From Oxalicibacterium solurbis (GTDB taxonomy: Bacteria > Pseudomonadota > Gammaproteobacteria > Burkholderiales > Burkholderiaceae_D): a stretch of DNA of 64,000 nt. Both the position numbers and the translations under genes were made by a program. This document shows positions 29,094 through 37,468 of this stretch, piece by piece. The stretch spans positions 744,001 to 808,000 of the forward strand of contig NZ_BMDP01000001.1 in the NCBI RefSeq assembly GCF_014635845.1, in the 5' to 3' direction. Below the pieces are notes generated by a model. It did not search any database. It was not told the origin of the DNA and was given only the letters and a program-made list of their open reading frames with translations. How positions within the stretch are numbered: the stretch's first letter is position 1; each line of letters begins with the position of its first letter.

Positions 29094-29552
29094 TCAGGCG
29101 ATCTCGGCGATCAGTTCGATTTCGACGCAGGCGCCGAGCGGGATCTGCGCCACGCCGAATGCGGAACGCGCATGCTTGCCCTGCTCGCCGAATACCTCGC
29201 CGAACAGTTCAGATGCGCCGTTCGTCACCAGATGCTGTTCAGTGTAATCGGCAGTGGAATTGACCAGGCTCATCAGCTTGACGATGCGCTTGACGTGGTT
29301 CAGGTCGCCGCCGCAGGCAGCCTGCAACGTCGCGATCAGGTCGATCGCCACGCCGCGTGCCGCCTCCTTGCCCTCTTCGGTCGTCATGTTCTTGCCGAGC
29401 TGGCCGACCCATGGCTTGCCGTCCTTCTTGGCGATGTGGCCGGAGATGAAGACGGTATTGCCGGTCTGCACGTACATCACATAGGCGGCGGCAGGCGCCG
29501 AGACGGACGGCAGTTCGATGTTCAGTGCTTTCAGTTTGTCGTAGAAGGACAT
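29094..29552 (-). CDS. RidA family protein (YjgF/YER057c/UK114)
   Basis: Protein of 152 residues of the RidA superfamily, whose archetype hydrolyses reactive 2-aminoacrylate and related imines released by PLP enzymes. Matches are YVMYVQTGNTVFISGHIAK, WVGQLGKNMTTEEGKEAARGVAIDLIATL in two pieces, and FGEQGKHARSAFGVAQIPLGACVEIELIAEI at the end, where the family has its conserved Arg and Glu. It lies 51 bp upstream of the aminotransferase on the same strand, which fits removal of imine by-products of that enzyme. Confidence 0.92.
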   Translation of the reverse strand: MSFYDKLKALNIELPSVSAPAAAYVMYVQTGNTVFISGHIAKKDGKPWVGQLGKNMTTEEGKEAARGVAIDLIATLQAACGGDLNHVKRIVKLMSLVNSTADYTEQHLVTNGASELFGEVFGEQGKHARSAFGVAQIPLGACVEIELIAEIA

Positions 29553-29660
29553 GCGGCGCTCCAGGTCGGTTGCCGGCAGCGTCGCCGGGAGGCGCGCCGC
29601 ATCAGCCGAAAACCGGCCGGGCAGATTGGAAAGGGAAACCGCGATTATCTCAAATCCTGC

Positions 29661-30536
29661 TCAACCCTGCCGCCCAATCGGCATCTTTCTGCCGATCGCG
29701 ACCACGGCAATGATGACCAGCGCGAACAGGAAGTTGTCCGCCTCCAGCACCTCGCCGAGCAGCAGCGCGGAACCCAGCAGCGTCAGGAACGGCTGGATCA
29801 GCTGCACCTGGCCGACACGGGCGATGCCGCCCAGCGCCAGCCCGCGATACCAGAAGAAGAAACCGATGAACATCGAGAACAGCGACACATAACCGAACGA
29901 CACCCACGCCATCGGCGACGCCTGCATGCCGTGGTGCCACAGCAGCACAATCGTCACTGGCAGCACGATCGGCATCGACAGCAACAAGGCCCAGGAAATC
30001 ACATGCGGGCCGCCCATCGTGCGCGCCAGGCGTCCGCCCTCGGCATAACCCATCGCAGCGGAAACCACGGCCGCGAACAGCAACAGATCGGCCATGTGCA
30101 ATTCACCGCCGCCCTGCCGCAATGCAAAAGCGACCACCAGCGCGCTGCCGAGCAAGGCCGCAATCCAGAATCCGGTCGACGGCCGTTCGCCGAAACGCAG
30201 CGCCGCGAACAGCGCCGTCATCAGCGGCAGGATGCCCAGCACCACCGCGCCGTGCGAAGCCGGCACATCGTGCATCGCGATCGACATGAAGACCGGAAAA
30301 CCGATCACCACGCCGGCCGCCGTGATCAGCAGCGAACGCACCTGCGCCGCATCCGGCAGAGCCGCGCGCTCCCACCATAGCAGCGGCGCCGCGCACAGCG
30401 CAGCGATGACCGCCCGCGCCAGCGCCACCAGTACCGGGTCCATCTCCAGCACGGCGATGCGCGTGAACGGCAGCGTCAGGCTGAACATCGCAATGCCCAG
30501 CGCGCCCAACCACATGCCTTTGGTTTCCTGCGTCAT
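29661..30536 (-). CDS. EamA/DMT family transporter
   Basis: Inner membrane transporter of 291 residues with ten predicted helices and two EamA repeats. The first starts at WLGALGIAMFSLTLPFTRIAV, the second after MGGPHVISWALLLSMPI. The C-terminal repeat has VQLIQPFLTLLGSALLLGE, the P...GE motif of the family. It is 18 bp downstream of a LysE exporter gene and 108 bp upstream of RidA, so it is likely in the same operon. A second amino-acid or metabolite exporter is the simplest reading. Confidence 0.88.
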   Translation of the reverse strand: MTQETKGMWLGALGIAMFSLTLPFTRIAVLEMDPVLVALARAVIAALCAAPLLWWERAALPDAAQVRSLLITAAGVVIGFPVFMSIAMHDVPASHGAVVLGILPLMTALFAALRFGERPSTGFWIAALLGSALVVAFALRQGGGELHMADLLLFAAVVSAAMGYAEGGRLARTMGGPHVISWALLLSMPIVLPVTIVLLWHHGMQASPMAWVSFGYVSLFSMFIGFFFWYRGLALGGIARVGQVQLIQPFLTLLGSALLLGEVLEADNFLFALVIIAVVAIGRKMPIGRQG

Positions 30537-30554
30537 GTCTGCGTTCCCTCTCCG

Positions 30555-31145
30555 TTACAGCCAGATTGCCAGCGCCGCATACAGCGTCAGCACGATCATC
30601 ACGCCGCAGAACAGCAACTGCCATTTACGCTGCGTCAGATAATGGCGCAGCACCGCGCCCATTCCTGCCCACAGCATGATGGCCGGCAATTCGATCACCG
30701 TAAAGACGATGCAAAAAATTGCAATCGCCAGCGCGATCGGTTGCACCGCAGGCAGAAAAGCCGATGCACCCGTGATGCCCATCACCCACGCTTTCGGATT
30801 GGCGAACTGGAACAGTGCCGCGCCGAGAAACGACATCGGCCGAGCCTGCGCTTCCGCCTCGCGGTCGAACGCCATGCCGCGCAACTGCCACGCCAGCCAA
30901 ACCAGATAGCCGGAACCGGCGATCTTCAGCGCCGTATGCAAAGCAGGGATCGCAATGATCAGGCTGCCTATTCCTGCCGCACACAGCGACATCAGGATCA
31001 GGAATCCGAAGACGATGCCGAAGATATGCGGCATCGTGCGCAGAAAACCGAAACGAATGCCGGACGAAGTCAGCATGATGTTGTTCGGCCCCGGCGTGAC
31101 GGTGGAGACGAAGGCAAACAGCGCGAGCGGAAACAGGGATTCCAT
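30555..31145 (-). CDS. LysE family translocator
   Basis: Amino-acid exporter of the LysE/RhtB family, 196 residues with six hydrophobic helices. The N-terminal signature is VSTVTPGPNNIMLTSSGIRFGF, followed by GSGYLVWLAWQL and FANPKAWVMGITGASAF, all conserved in RhtB-type proteins. It is the first gene of the minus-strand module and is divergent from a MocR-type regulator 157 bp away, a frequent pairing for amino-acid-induced exporters. Confidence 0.92.
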   Translation of the reverse strand: MESLFPLALFAFVSTVTPGPNNIMLTSSGIRFGFLRTMPHIFGIVFGFLILMSLCAAGIGSLIIAIPALHTALKIAGSGYLVWLAWQLRGMAFDREAEAQARPMSFLGAALFQFANPKAWVMGITGASAFLPAVQPIALAIAIFCIVFTVIELPAIMLWAGMGAVLRHYLTQRKWQLLFCGVMIVLTLYAALAIWL

Positions 31146-31251
31146 GGTGGGATGTATCGTTATCGTTGATTTCGGAAACGAAAAATCCGGGCAAAAACCT
31201 GAAGCGATTTGCCGGTTCCGTTCCGGTGGTCTATGCTAATCGACAAATACC

Positions 31252-31262
31252 GGTACAGTACC
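31252..31262. promoter_or_regulatory. Palindrome between lysE-like and mocR-like genes, candidate operator
   Basis: GGTACAGTACC is a perfect 11-nt palindrome, flanked by ACC and AAT, 41 bp before the MocR start and 107 bp before the LysE start. A MocR/GntR-type protein would bind a dyad or repeat here. This is inference from position and symmetry. Confidence 0.4.
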
Positions 31263-31302
31263 AATACACTTTTCAATTTAATTGACCGACTGTCACGGCA
31301 AA

Positions 31303-32748
31303 ATGACCGATACGGATCACATTCTTTCACCGCATGCGACATCGTTGTCGCGCGAGGCCGGCAGTTCGCTGGTCGAACAGATCGTGCAGTCGATCGCATC
31401 GCGCATCGACGACCGGCTGCTGCGCACCGGCACCCGCCTGCCGTCCATCCGGCAATTCGCCGACCAGCATCGCGTCTCGCGCTTCACCGTGGTCGAAGCC
31501 TACGACCGGCTGGTCGCGCAGGGCTTTCTCGAATCGCGGCGCGGCTCCGGTTTCTACGTGCGCGATCGCGCGCCGATGCAGGCGCCGCAGGCACGTCATG
31601 CCAAACAGGCTGGCTCTGCCGCGCCGCAGATCGATGTGGTCTGGCTGGTGCGCAATATGTTCCGCCAGATGCCGTCGCAGAAAGTACCGGGCAGCGGTCT
31701 GCTGCCGGCCGAATGGCTGGACAGCGAACTGATCACCAGCGCGATGCGCAGCATCGGCCGGCAGAACCAGAGCGCCCTGCTCCACTACGGCAATCCGCAG
31801 GGCTTCCTGCCGCTGCGCCAGCAACTCCGACTGAAACTGGCCGAGCTGGAAATCGCCGCCATGCCCGAACAGTTCGTCACCACCTGCGGCGTGACGCAGG
31901 CGCTGGATGTCGTCGCGCGTCACTTCACGCAACCCGGCGACACCATCTTCGTCGACGATCCCGCCTGGTACCTGATGTTCGCCTCGTTCTCGATGCTGGG
32001 CATCAAGGTGGTCGGCATCCCGCGCCTGCCGGACGGGCCGGATATCGGCAAGCTGGCCGAACTGGCGGCCGTGCACAAGCCGCGGCTGTTCGTCATTAAT
32101 TCCGTGCTGCACAATCCGACCTCGACTTCGCTGTCCGCCGCCAAGGCCTTTCAGGTGTTGAAAATCGCCGAGCAGCACGACTTCATGATTGTGGAAGACG
32201 ACATCTACTGCGATATGCATCCCGGCACCGCCGTGCAGCCGGCCACCCGCATCGCTGCGCTCGACCAGTTGAACCGTGTGATCTATCTCGGCGGTTTTTC
32301 GAAAACGCTGGCCGCCAGCTTGCGCGTCGGCTTCATCGCCGCGCCGCACGATATCGCACTGCATCTGGCCGACCGCAAGATGATGACCTCGCTGACGACC
32401 AACGAACTAGCCGAACGCATCGTCTACCGCATCCTGTCCGAAGGTCATTACCGCAAGCACGTCGATCGGCTGCGCGGCAAGCTCGACGACGTACGCGAGA
32501 AGAACGTGCGCCAGCTCGAACGCATCGGCATCCGCATCAACGTCGCCACGCCGGCCGGCATGTTCGTCTGGGCTGACGTCGGCTGCGACAGCAATGTGTT
32601 GACCGAAAAAGCGATGGCCGAAGGCTGGCTGCTGGCGCCCGGCAGCCTGTTCTCGCCGAAGCAACTGCCCACGACCGACATGCGTTTCAATGTCGCCGCG
32701 ATGGCCGATCCGGGCCTGATCCGCTTTCTGGAGCGCGAAATCCGTTGA
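31303..32748 (+). CDS. MocR-type transcriptional regulator (GntR wHTH plus aminotransferase domain)
   Basis: Regulator of 481 residues from the ATG at 31303 (MTDTDHILSPH). The N-terminal GntR winged helix covers residues about 12-80, with IDDRLLRTGTRLPSIRQFADQHRVSRFTVVEAYDRL in two pieces and GSGFYVRDR as wing. A linker leads to a fold-type I aminotransferase-like domain (from about residue 110) with the PLP lysine in GGFSKTLAASLRVGFIAAP and NPTSTSLSAAKAF. These proteins sense PLP or amino-acid aldimines. It is divergent from the LysE-EamA-RidA-aminotransferase set and is its likely regulator. Confidence 0.92.
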   Translation: MTDTDHILSPHATSLSREAGSSLVEQIVQSIASRIDDRLLRTGTRLPSIRQFADQHRVSRFTVVEAYDRLVAQGFLESRRGSGFYVRDRAPMQAPQARHAKQAGSAAPQIDVVWLVRNMFRQMPSQKVPGSGLLPAEWLDSELITSAMRSIGRQNQSALLHYGNPQGFLPLRQQLRLKLAELEIAAMPEQFVTTCGVTQALDVVARHFTQPGDTIFVDDPAWYLMFASFSMLGIKVVGIPRLPDGPDIGKLAELAAVHKPRLFVINSVLHNPTSTSLSAAKAFQVLKIAEQHDFMIVEDDIYCDMHPGTAVQPATRIAALDQLNRVIYLGGFSKTLAASLRVGFIAAPHDIALHLADRKMMTSLTTNELAERIVYRILSEGHYRKHVDRLRGKLDDVREKNVRQLERIGIRINVATPAGMFVWADVGCDSNVLTEKAMAEGWLLAPGSLFSPKQLPTTDMRFNVAAMADPGLIRFLEREIR

Positions 32749-32997
32749 CCAGTCGCCACCACAGCGGACTTTAACAACGACCTCACAGCAGCTGCGGCGG
32801 CGGCCGCAAGACATGGCCTTGAAATCGCCGCCGCCGTCCTTATCTTTCCCCGCAACGTTTCGTTTCCGCCCTGCCGTATTCCCTTCCGATGCAGGTAGCC
32901 ATCCGGCCTCGCCTACAATAACGGCTTCAACATCGGCTTCAAAACCGGCGGTTCTCGAAACATTCCCGCAATCACTCACCAGACTCTGAGGAAAAAA

Positions 32998-34911
32998 ATG
33001 GCTGCACCCGAAAAGCAAACCCTTGGCTTCCAGGCGGAAGTAAAACAACTGCTGCAACTGATGATCCACTCCTTGTATTCCAACAAGGAAATCTTCCTGC
33101 GCGAACTGATCTCCAACGCATCCGACGCGGCAGACAAGCTGCGCTTCGAAGCGATCAACAACGGCGCGCTGTTCGAAAACGATCCCGACCTGAAGATCAA
33201 GGTCTCCTTCGACAAGGAAAAACGCACGATCACGATCTCGGACAACGGCATCGGCATGTCGCGCGACGACGCGATCGAGCATCTCGGCACCATCGCCAAA
33301 TCCGGCACCAAGGAATTTTTCTCGAAACTCTCCGGCGACCAGCAGAAAGACGCGGCGCTGATCGGCCAGTTCGGCGTCGGCTTCTACTCCGGCTTCATCG
33401 TCGCCGACCGCATCACCGTCGAATCGCGCCGCGCCGGCCTGCCGGCGAACGAAGGCGTGCGCTGGGAATCGACCGGCGCCGGCGATTTCACCGTCGAAGC
33501 AATCGACAAACCAAACCGCGGCACCGACATCACGCTGCACCTGCGCGAAGGTGAGGACGATTTCCTGTCGTCGTGGAAAATCAAATCCATCATCCGCAAG
33601 TATTCCGACCACATCTCGCTGCCGATCGTGATGCAGAAAGAGGAATGGGACGAAGAAAAGAAAGATACCGTCGTCAAGGATGAACTCGAAACCGTCAACC
33701 AGGCCAGCGCATTGTGGGCGCGCAGCAAGAACGACATCACGCCGGAGCAGTACGTCGAGTTCTACAAGCATGTATCGCACGATTTCGGCGAGCCGCTGAT
33801 CTACACGCACAACCGCGTCGAAGGCCGCAGCGAATACACGCAACTGCTGTACATCCCGGCCAAGGCGCCGTTCGACCTGTGGGACCGCAACAAGCGCGGC
33901 GGCATCAAGCTGTACGTCAAGCGCGTCTTCATCATGGACGATGCCGAACAGTTGATGCCGGTCTACCTGCGCTTCGTCAAAGGCGTGATCGATTCGGCCG
34001 ACCTGCCGCTGAACGTCTCGCGCGAAATCCTGCAGGAATCGCGTGACGTGAAAGTGATTCGCGAAGGCTCGACCAAGCGCGTGCTCGGCATGCTGGAAGA
34101 GCTCGCCAACAGCGACGAGCAGGAACAGAAAGACAAGTACGCCACTTTCTGGACCGAGTTCGGCCAGGTGCTGAAGGAAGGCATCGGCGAAGACCATACG
34201 AACAAGGAACGCATCGCCAAGCTGCTGCGCTTTGCCTCCACGCAGAATGACAGCGACGTGCAGAACGTCTCCTTCGCCGACTACGTCGGCCGCATGAAGG
34301 AAGGCCAGGACAATATCTACTACGTCACCGCCGAAACCTACGCCGCCGCGAAGAACAGCCCGCATCTCGAAATCTTCCGCAAGAAAGGTATCGAGGTACT
34401 GCTGCTGACCGACCGCGTCGACGAATGGATGCTGTCCTTCCTCGAAAACTTCGACGGCAAGGAACTGACTTCCGTTGCGAAAGGCGACCTGGATCTCGGC
34501 AAGCTCGAAGACGAAACCGAGAAGAAGCAGCACCAGGAAACCGAAGAGCAGTACAAGGACCTGATCGAAAAGATGAAAACGTCGCTGGCCGACAAGGCCA
34601 AGGATGTGCGCATCACCTTCCGCCTGACCGACTCGCCCGCCTGCCTTGTTGCGGAAGAACACGAGTTGTCCGCCAATCTGGTACGCATGCTGAAGGCAGC
34701 GGGGCAGAATGCGCCAGACAGCAAGCCGATCCTGGAAGTCAATCCGGACCACCCGCTGGTGCAGCGCTTGAAGTACGAAGACGCGAAGTTCGACGACTGG
34801 TCCAACATCCTGTTCGATCAGGCGCTGCTGGCGGAAGGCGGCAATTTGACCGATCCGGCGGGATTCGTGAAGCGGTTGAACGACATGCTACTCAGCATGG
34901 CGGGAAAATAA
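32998..34911 (+). CDS. htpG: Chaperone protein HtpG (Hsp90)
   Basis: Bacterial Hsp90 of 637 residues. The N-terminal ATPase domain begins [35 protein letters not shown] in two pieces, then [27 protein letters not shown] and [15 protein letters not shown] (GHKL motifs). The middle domain has [32 protein letters not shown] in two pieces with the catalytic Arg region. The length is near the usual 620-635. It has its own upstream region (250 bp) and a terminator behind it; I could not identify a clear heat-shock promoter. Confidence 0.97.
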   Translation: MAAPEKQTLGFQAEVKQLLQLMIHSLYSNKEIFLRELISNASDAADKLRFEAINNGALFENDPDLKIKVSFDKEKRTITISDNGIGMSRDDAIEHLGTIAKSGTKEFFSKLSGDQQKDAALIGQFGVGFYSGFIVADRITVESRRAGLPANEGVRWESTGAGDFTVEAIDKPNRGTDITLHLREGEDDFLSSWKIKSIIRKYSDHISLPIVMQKEEWDEEKKDTVVKDELETVNQASALWARSKNDITPEQYVEFYKHVSHDFGEPLIYTHNRVEGRSEYTQLLYIPAKAPFDLWDRNKRGGIKLYVKRVFIMDDAEQLMPVYLRFVKGVIDSADLPLNVSREILQESRDVKVIREGSTKRVLGMLEELANSDEQEQKDKYATFWTEFGQVLKEGIGEDHTNKERIAKLLRFASTQNDSDVQNVSFADYVGRMKEGQDNIYYVTAETYAAAKNSPHLEIFRKKGIEVLLLTDRVDEWMLSFLENFDGKELTSVAKGDLDLGKLEDETEKKQHQETEEQYKDLIEKMKTSLADKAKDVRITFRLTDSPACLVAEEHELSANLVRMLKAAGQNAPDSKPILEVNPDHPLVQRLKYEDAKFDDWSNILFDQALLAEGGNLTDPAGFVKRLNDMLLSMAGK

Positions 34912-34927
34912 TCGCTTCCATGGTGGC

Positions 34928-34956
34928 AAAAACCGCGTCATAAGACGCGGTTTTTT
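34928..34956 (+). terminator. Rho-independent terminator after htpG
   Basis: Stem AAAACCGCGTC / GACGCGGTTTT with an ATAA loop and a T-run, 17 bp after the htpG stop. Confidence 0.92.
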
Positions 34957-35002
34957 ATTTTGACACTCCCTCAATTACATCAATTACTGTTCTTGTTATC
35001 AC

Positions 35003-35455
35003 ATGTCTATTCGTGAAGTTTCCGCCACCGAATTCCCTATTTTGATCGACTTGTGGGAAGTCTCGGTCAAGGCGACGCATCATTTTCTGCCGGCGGCCTA
35101 TATCGACGAACTGCGGCCTCGCCTGCTGAATGAATGGCTTCCCGCCGTCACCTTGCGCGCGTATGTCGATGTACAAAATGTGATCAGGGGATTCATCGGC
35201 ACATACGACGGCAAGATCGAAATGCTGTTCATCGATCCAGCCATGCGCAGCAAAGGCATCGGCAAGGCGTTGGTCGCCCATGCAATTGCCGAACTGCAGT
35301 GTTCGCTGGTCGACGTCAACGAACAGAATTCTCAGGCCGTTGATTTCTACCGGCATGTCGGATTCATCGTCATCGATCGTTCGCCGCTCGACGGCCAGGG
35401 GAAACCCTATCCCATCCTGCACATGAAGCTGGATGCCTCCGCTGCGGACAAGTAG
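35003..35455 (+). CDS. GNAT family N-acetyltransferase (YjaB/YafP-like)
   Basis: Acetyl-CoA-dependent acetyltransferase of 150 residues. It has LIDLWEVSVKATHHFLP typical of the YjaB subgroup, the core MLFIDPAMRSKGIGKALVAHAI with the acetyl-CoA loop R-S-K-G-I-G-K, and VDVNEQNSQAVDFYRHVGFIV as the C-terminal motif. The substrate is unknown. It starts 92 bp after htpG, behind a terminator, so it has its own promoter. Confidence 0.9.
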   Translation: MSIREVSATEFPILIDLWEVSVKATHHFLPAAYIDELRPRLLNEWLPAVTLRAYVDVQNVIRGFIGTYDGKIEMLFIDPAMRSKGIGKALVAHAIAELQCSLVDVNEQNSQAVDFYRHVGFIVIDRSPLDGQGKPYPILHMKLDASAADK

Positions 35456-35529
35456 AGATAAACACCGGCGATTCCTGCGACAATACGGCTCCGACATCCA
35501 TCTTCTCCCATAGAAGCATCATTTCAGGC

Positions 35530-36066
35530 ATGTCATTTGAATTCATCAGCCCAAAAAAGAACGCACTGGTCTACATCATCAAGATCCTGTGCGGCTCGCT
35601 GATCCTCTGGTACGGCCTGCCCCGGCTCGGCTTCGAGGAACCTTACTGGGCGATGATCTCGCTGATCATCGTCACCGAGCCGGACATGAACCTCGCGCGT
35701 GCCAACTTCAAGGCGCGCCTGATCAACACCATCACTGGCGCCGTCGTCGCCTGTATCTCGCTGCTGGTATTCGGCCCGACCTTCCACGCCATGCTGATTG
35801 CGATGATCGTCGCCGTCGCCATCGCGATGCTGTGGCAGAACTATCCGAGCAACTGGCGGCTGGGGCCGATCACCGTCGTGATCCTGCTGTCTGCCGCCTT
35901 CACGGGAAGCGGCGTGCATGAAGAGTTGCATCTGGCGCTGTTGCGTGTGACGGAAGTCATCATCGGCAGCATCGTGGCGCTACTGCAAGGGGCAGTATAT
36001 GTGCAGTTTCAGAAGTGGCGGGAGAAGTCTGTTGAGGAAAAAAAAGAGAAAGTAGATGAATTGTGA
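35530..36066 (+). CDS. FUSC family membrane protein
   Basis: Membrane protein of 178 residues with about five helices: residues 12-28, 41-50, 62-84, 90-105 and 115-145. The segment YWAMISLIIVTEPDMNLARANFKARLINTITGA, read in two parts, matches the N-terminal membrane region of fusaric acid resistance (FUSC) proteins. It is much shorter than full FUSC exporters (600 or more residues) and lacks the cytosolic domain. It is therefore either a short family member or a remnant. It is the last high-GC gene before the AT-rich cassette locus. Confidence 0.75.
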   Translation: MSFEFISPKKNALVYIIKILCGSLILWYGLPRLGFEEPYWAMISLIIVTEPDMNLARANFKARLINTITGAVVACISLLVFGPTFHAMLIAMIVAVAIAMLWQNYPSNWRLGPITVVILLSAAFTGSGVHEELHLALLRVTEVIIGSIVALLQGAVYVQFQKWREKSVEEKKEKVDEL

Positions 36067-36185
36067 AATGCTGTTCAACTTGGCATGACAGACGTTGAAA
36101 ATCTCTCTGTTCGTGTAATTTTAAGCGACCTAAATCGAGCGGGCTTGCCGTGAATCCCATACGAACACGCATAAACGACAAGAAT

Positions 36186-36242
36186 TTGACGGATTTAGAC
36201 AACCTTAAAAATCAATGCAATGTTGTCTAAGTATAGTTAGCC
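36186..36242 (+). other. attI-like site (ectopic) in front of a lone gene cassette
   Basis: In order: TTGACG (36186-36191), TTTAGACAA ending at 36202, TTGTCTAAG starting at about 36224, then TATAGTTAGCC ending at 36242, where G-TTAGCC (36236-36242) is the likely R-prime box and cassette boundary. The integron attI at 60503-60556, read on the minus strand, shows TTGAC, TTAGACAA, then CTAAATATAGTTAGGC in the same order with similar spacing. The core CTAARTATAGTTAG is identical except for one base. TTAGACAA and TTGTCTAA here form a perfect 8-bp inverted repeat. No integrase gene is beside this site. Homology to attI is by eye. Confidence 0.6.
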
Positions 36243-36244
36243 CT

Positions 36245-37045
36245 ATGGAAGAGTTCATGAAGATCCTCCACAAGAAGTACATCACTTACGCGCTTAGCCA
36301 ACCATGCCCGACGCTTATTCCACGCTCAGGTGAAAGAGGCGCAAAAGTAAATTGCTACACGGTAGCCATAGATAAGGATGACAAACCCCATTACTTGGTT
36401 AATGCGCTAGTTGATGACAAAATGATATGCATGGAGTGGAATGGCAATAGCTACGCCAATGAACGAAAGATAAAGCTCTCGACAGTCAACCCAAAGGATT
36501 TTCGAATATCTCACTACTACGGGCTTTCTGAGATTACGTACTTCGGAATCAATGACTATGTGCTAGGAAGAATACTCTTCATTGAGTACATAAAAATTCA
36601 CATTTACCGGGCTCTTACGACAACGGACCAATACATCTTTAACAAGAAAAAACTCGTTACTAAACAGCGGGTAGAGCTTCTAAGATTCCTAATCGCACAA
36701 GCTCTCGAAGGGAAGAAGGAATTCGACGTCATTGAATTAATGACCGAGCTATACACGATTAAGTGGGTCATGCATCCAGACAAGGATTCCCAACTTCAAA
36801 AAGTTAAGCTCTATCTAAATTCACTTGTAGACACCGGCGAGTTACGAATGATCAACGGAACTTATGCTCTAACAGGTCACGCCATTCGGGGTATCGAGGA
36901 ATATGAAGAGCAGGAAAGAAAGCACGTCGAAAGCGTAAAAATACAGCGCCGCATGTTTTGGCTGACGTTAGTAATTGCGCTGCTTACCCTGGTGCAGGCT
37001 GGTCTAATCAAGCTCCCAGCATTGCTAGACGTAACGGGGCCGTGA
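36245..37045 (+). CDS. Cassette-encoded hypothetical protein with C-terminal membrane anchor
   Basis: Protein of 266 residues if started at ATG 36245 (MEEFMKILHKKY); ATG 36257 is an alternative, and an in-frame ATG at 36215 lies upstream of the proposed cassette boundary. I do not recognise the family. The first 110 residues look like a beta-rich domain. Residues about 150-215 may be a winged helix (RVELLRFLIAQALEGKK, FDVIELMTELYTIKWV). A charged helix leads to one transmembrane segment near the end (MFWLTLVIALLTLVQAGLI). Base composition is clearly AT-richer than the flanks, a sign of transfer. It sits between an attI-like site and an attC site, so it is a gene cassette. Confidence 0.72.
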   Translation: MEEFMKILHKKYITYALSQPCPTLIPRSGERGAKVNCYTVAIDKDDKPHYLVNALVDDKMICMEWNGNSYANERKIKLSTVNPKDFRISHYYGLSEITYFGINDYVLGRILFIEYIKIHIYRALTTTDQYIFNKKKLVTKQRVELLRFLIAQALEGKKEFDVIELMTELYTIKWVMHPDKDSQLQKVKLYLNSLVDTGELRMINGTYALTGHAIRGIEEYEEQERKHVESVKIQRRMFWLTLVIALLTLVQAGLIKLPALLDVTGP

Positions 37046-37075
37046 TGGCAGAAAAGTCAGTACCCGAGCGCTAGG

Positions 37076-37138
37076 GCATAACCATTCTTTCAAGCGAACA
37101 GGCCTGGTCGAACCTGTCACTTAACTCAAACGTTAGGA
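37076..37138 (+). other. attC site of the ectopic cassette
   Basis: 63 bp. R-double-prime GCATAAC (37076-37082), then CATTCTTTCAAGCG, a central stem ACAGG / CCTGT, then CACTTAACTCAAAC and R-prime GTTAGGA (37132-37138). This is the classic attC layout. It closely resembles the 60-bp attC at 60157-60216 (shared TAAC-n-ATTC-n-TTCAAGC and CTTAA-n-TCA-nn-CGTTA) and differs from the four-copy attC family in the integron. Confidence 0.82.
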
Positions 37139-37468
37139 AATTTTGGTGTTTGATGACCCTTGGCGCGCACGGGCGACTATCAAACGGAGCAAAAGGAAAC
37201 CCTGGAACGTCATGCGATTTACCAAAACCAGAATCAACTTTTTGTCGAGAATCAAAAACAGCTTGTGGGGGCCTCAACTCTTAATTACTAAAACAAAAGA
37301 CAGTAGAAAACAAAACAGCACCTTCTTTGGTGAGCACCACCATCCGAGGTACCGTTAAGAAATAAACATTTGTGTATTCTTCCGTTAGCTTCCTAATCTT
37401 TCGGTCAAAAGAAACACTCCGCCGACAACCGGCTCTGCACTCCCTTACCCCCGACGTCAAGTATCAAA
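37139..37468. other. 330-bp AT-rich intergenic region between the cassette and the HNH gene
   Basis: I see no convincing gene. A 71-codon frame (37143-37358) lacks a ribosome-binding site and any family character. The region should hold the promoter for the MrcB_N-HNH gene. Confidence 0.5.

Noticed and set aside
27990-30380. Very long open frame (796 codons) on the plus strand
   Set aside because: It is antisense to the aminotransferase, RidA and EamA genes, which have clear family motifs; it is rich in Arg, Gln and His as expected for a shadow frame in GC-rich DNA.
32407-34752. 781-codon minus-strand frame across htpG
   Set aside because: It is a shadow of htpG, whose Hsp90 motifs are unambiguous.
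37143-37358. 71-codon plus-strand frame behind the ectopic attC
   Set aside because: No ribosome-binding site, no ATG in a good context and a composition unlike a protein; probably intergenic.
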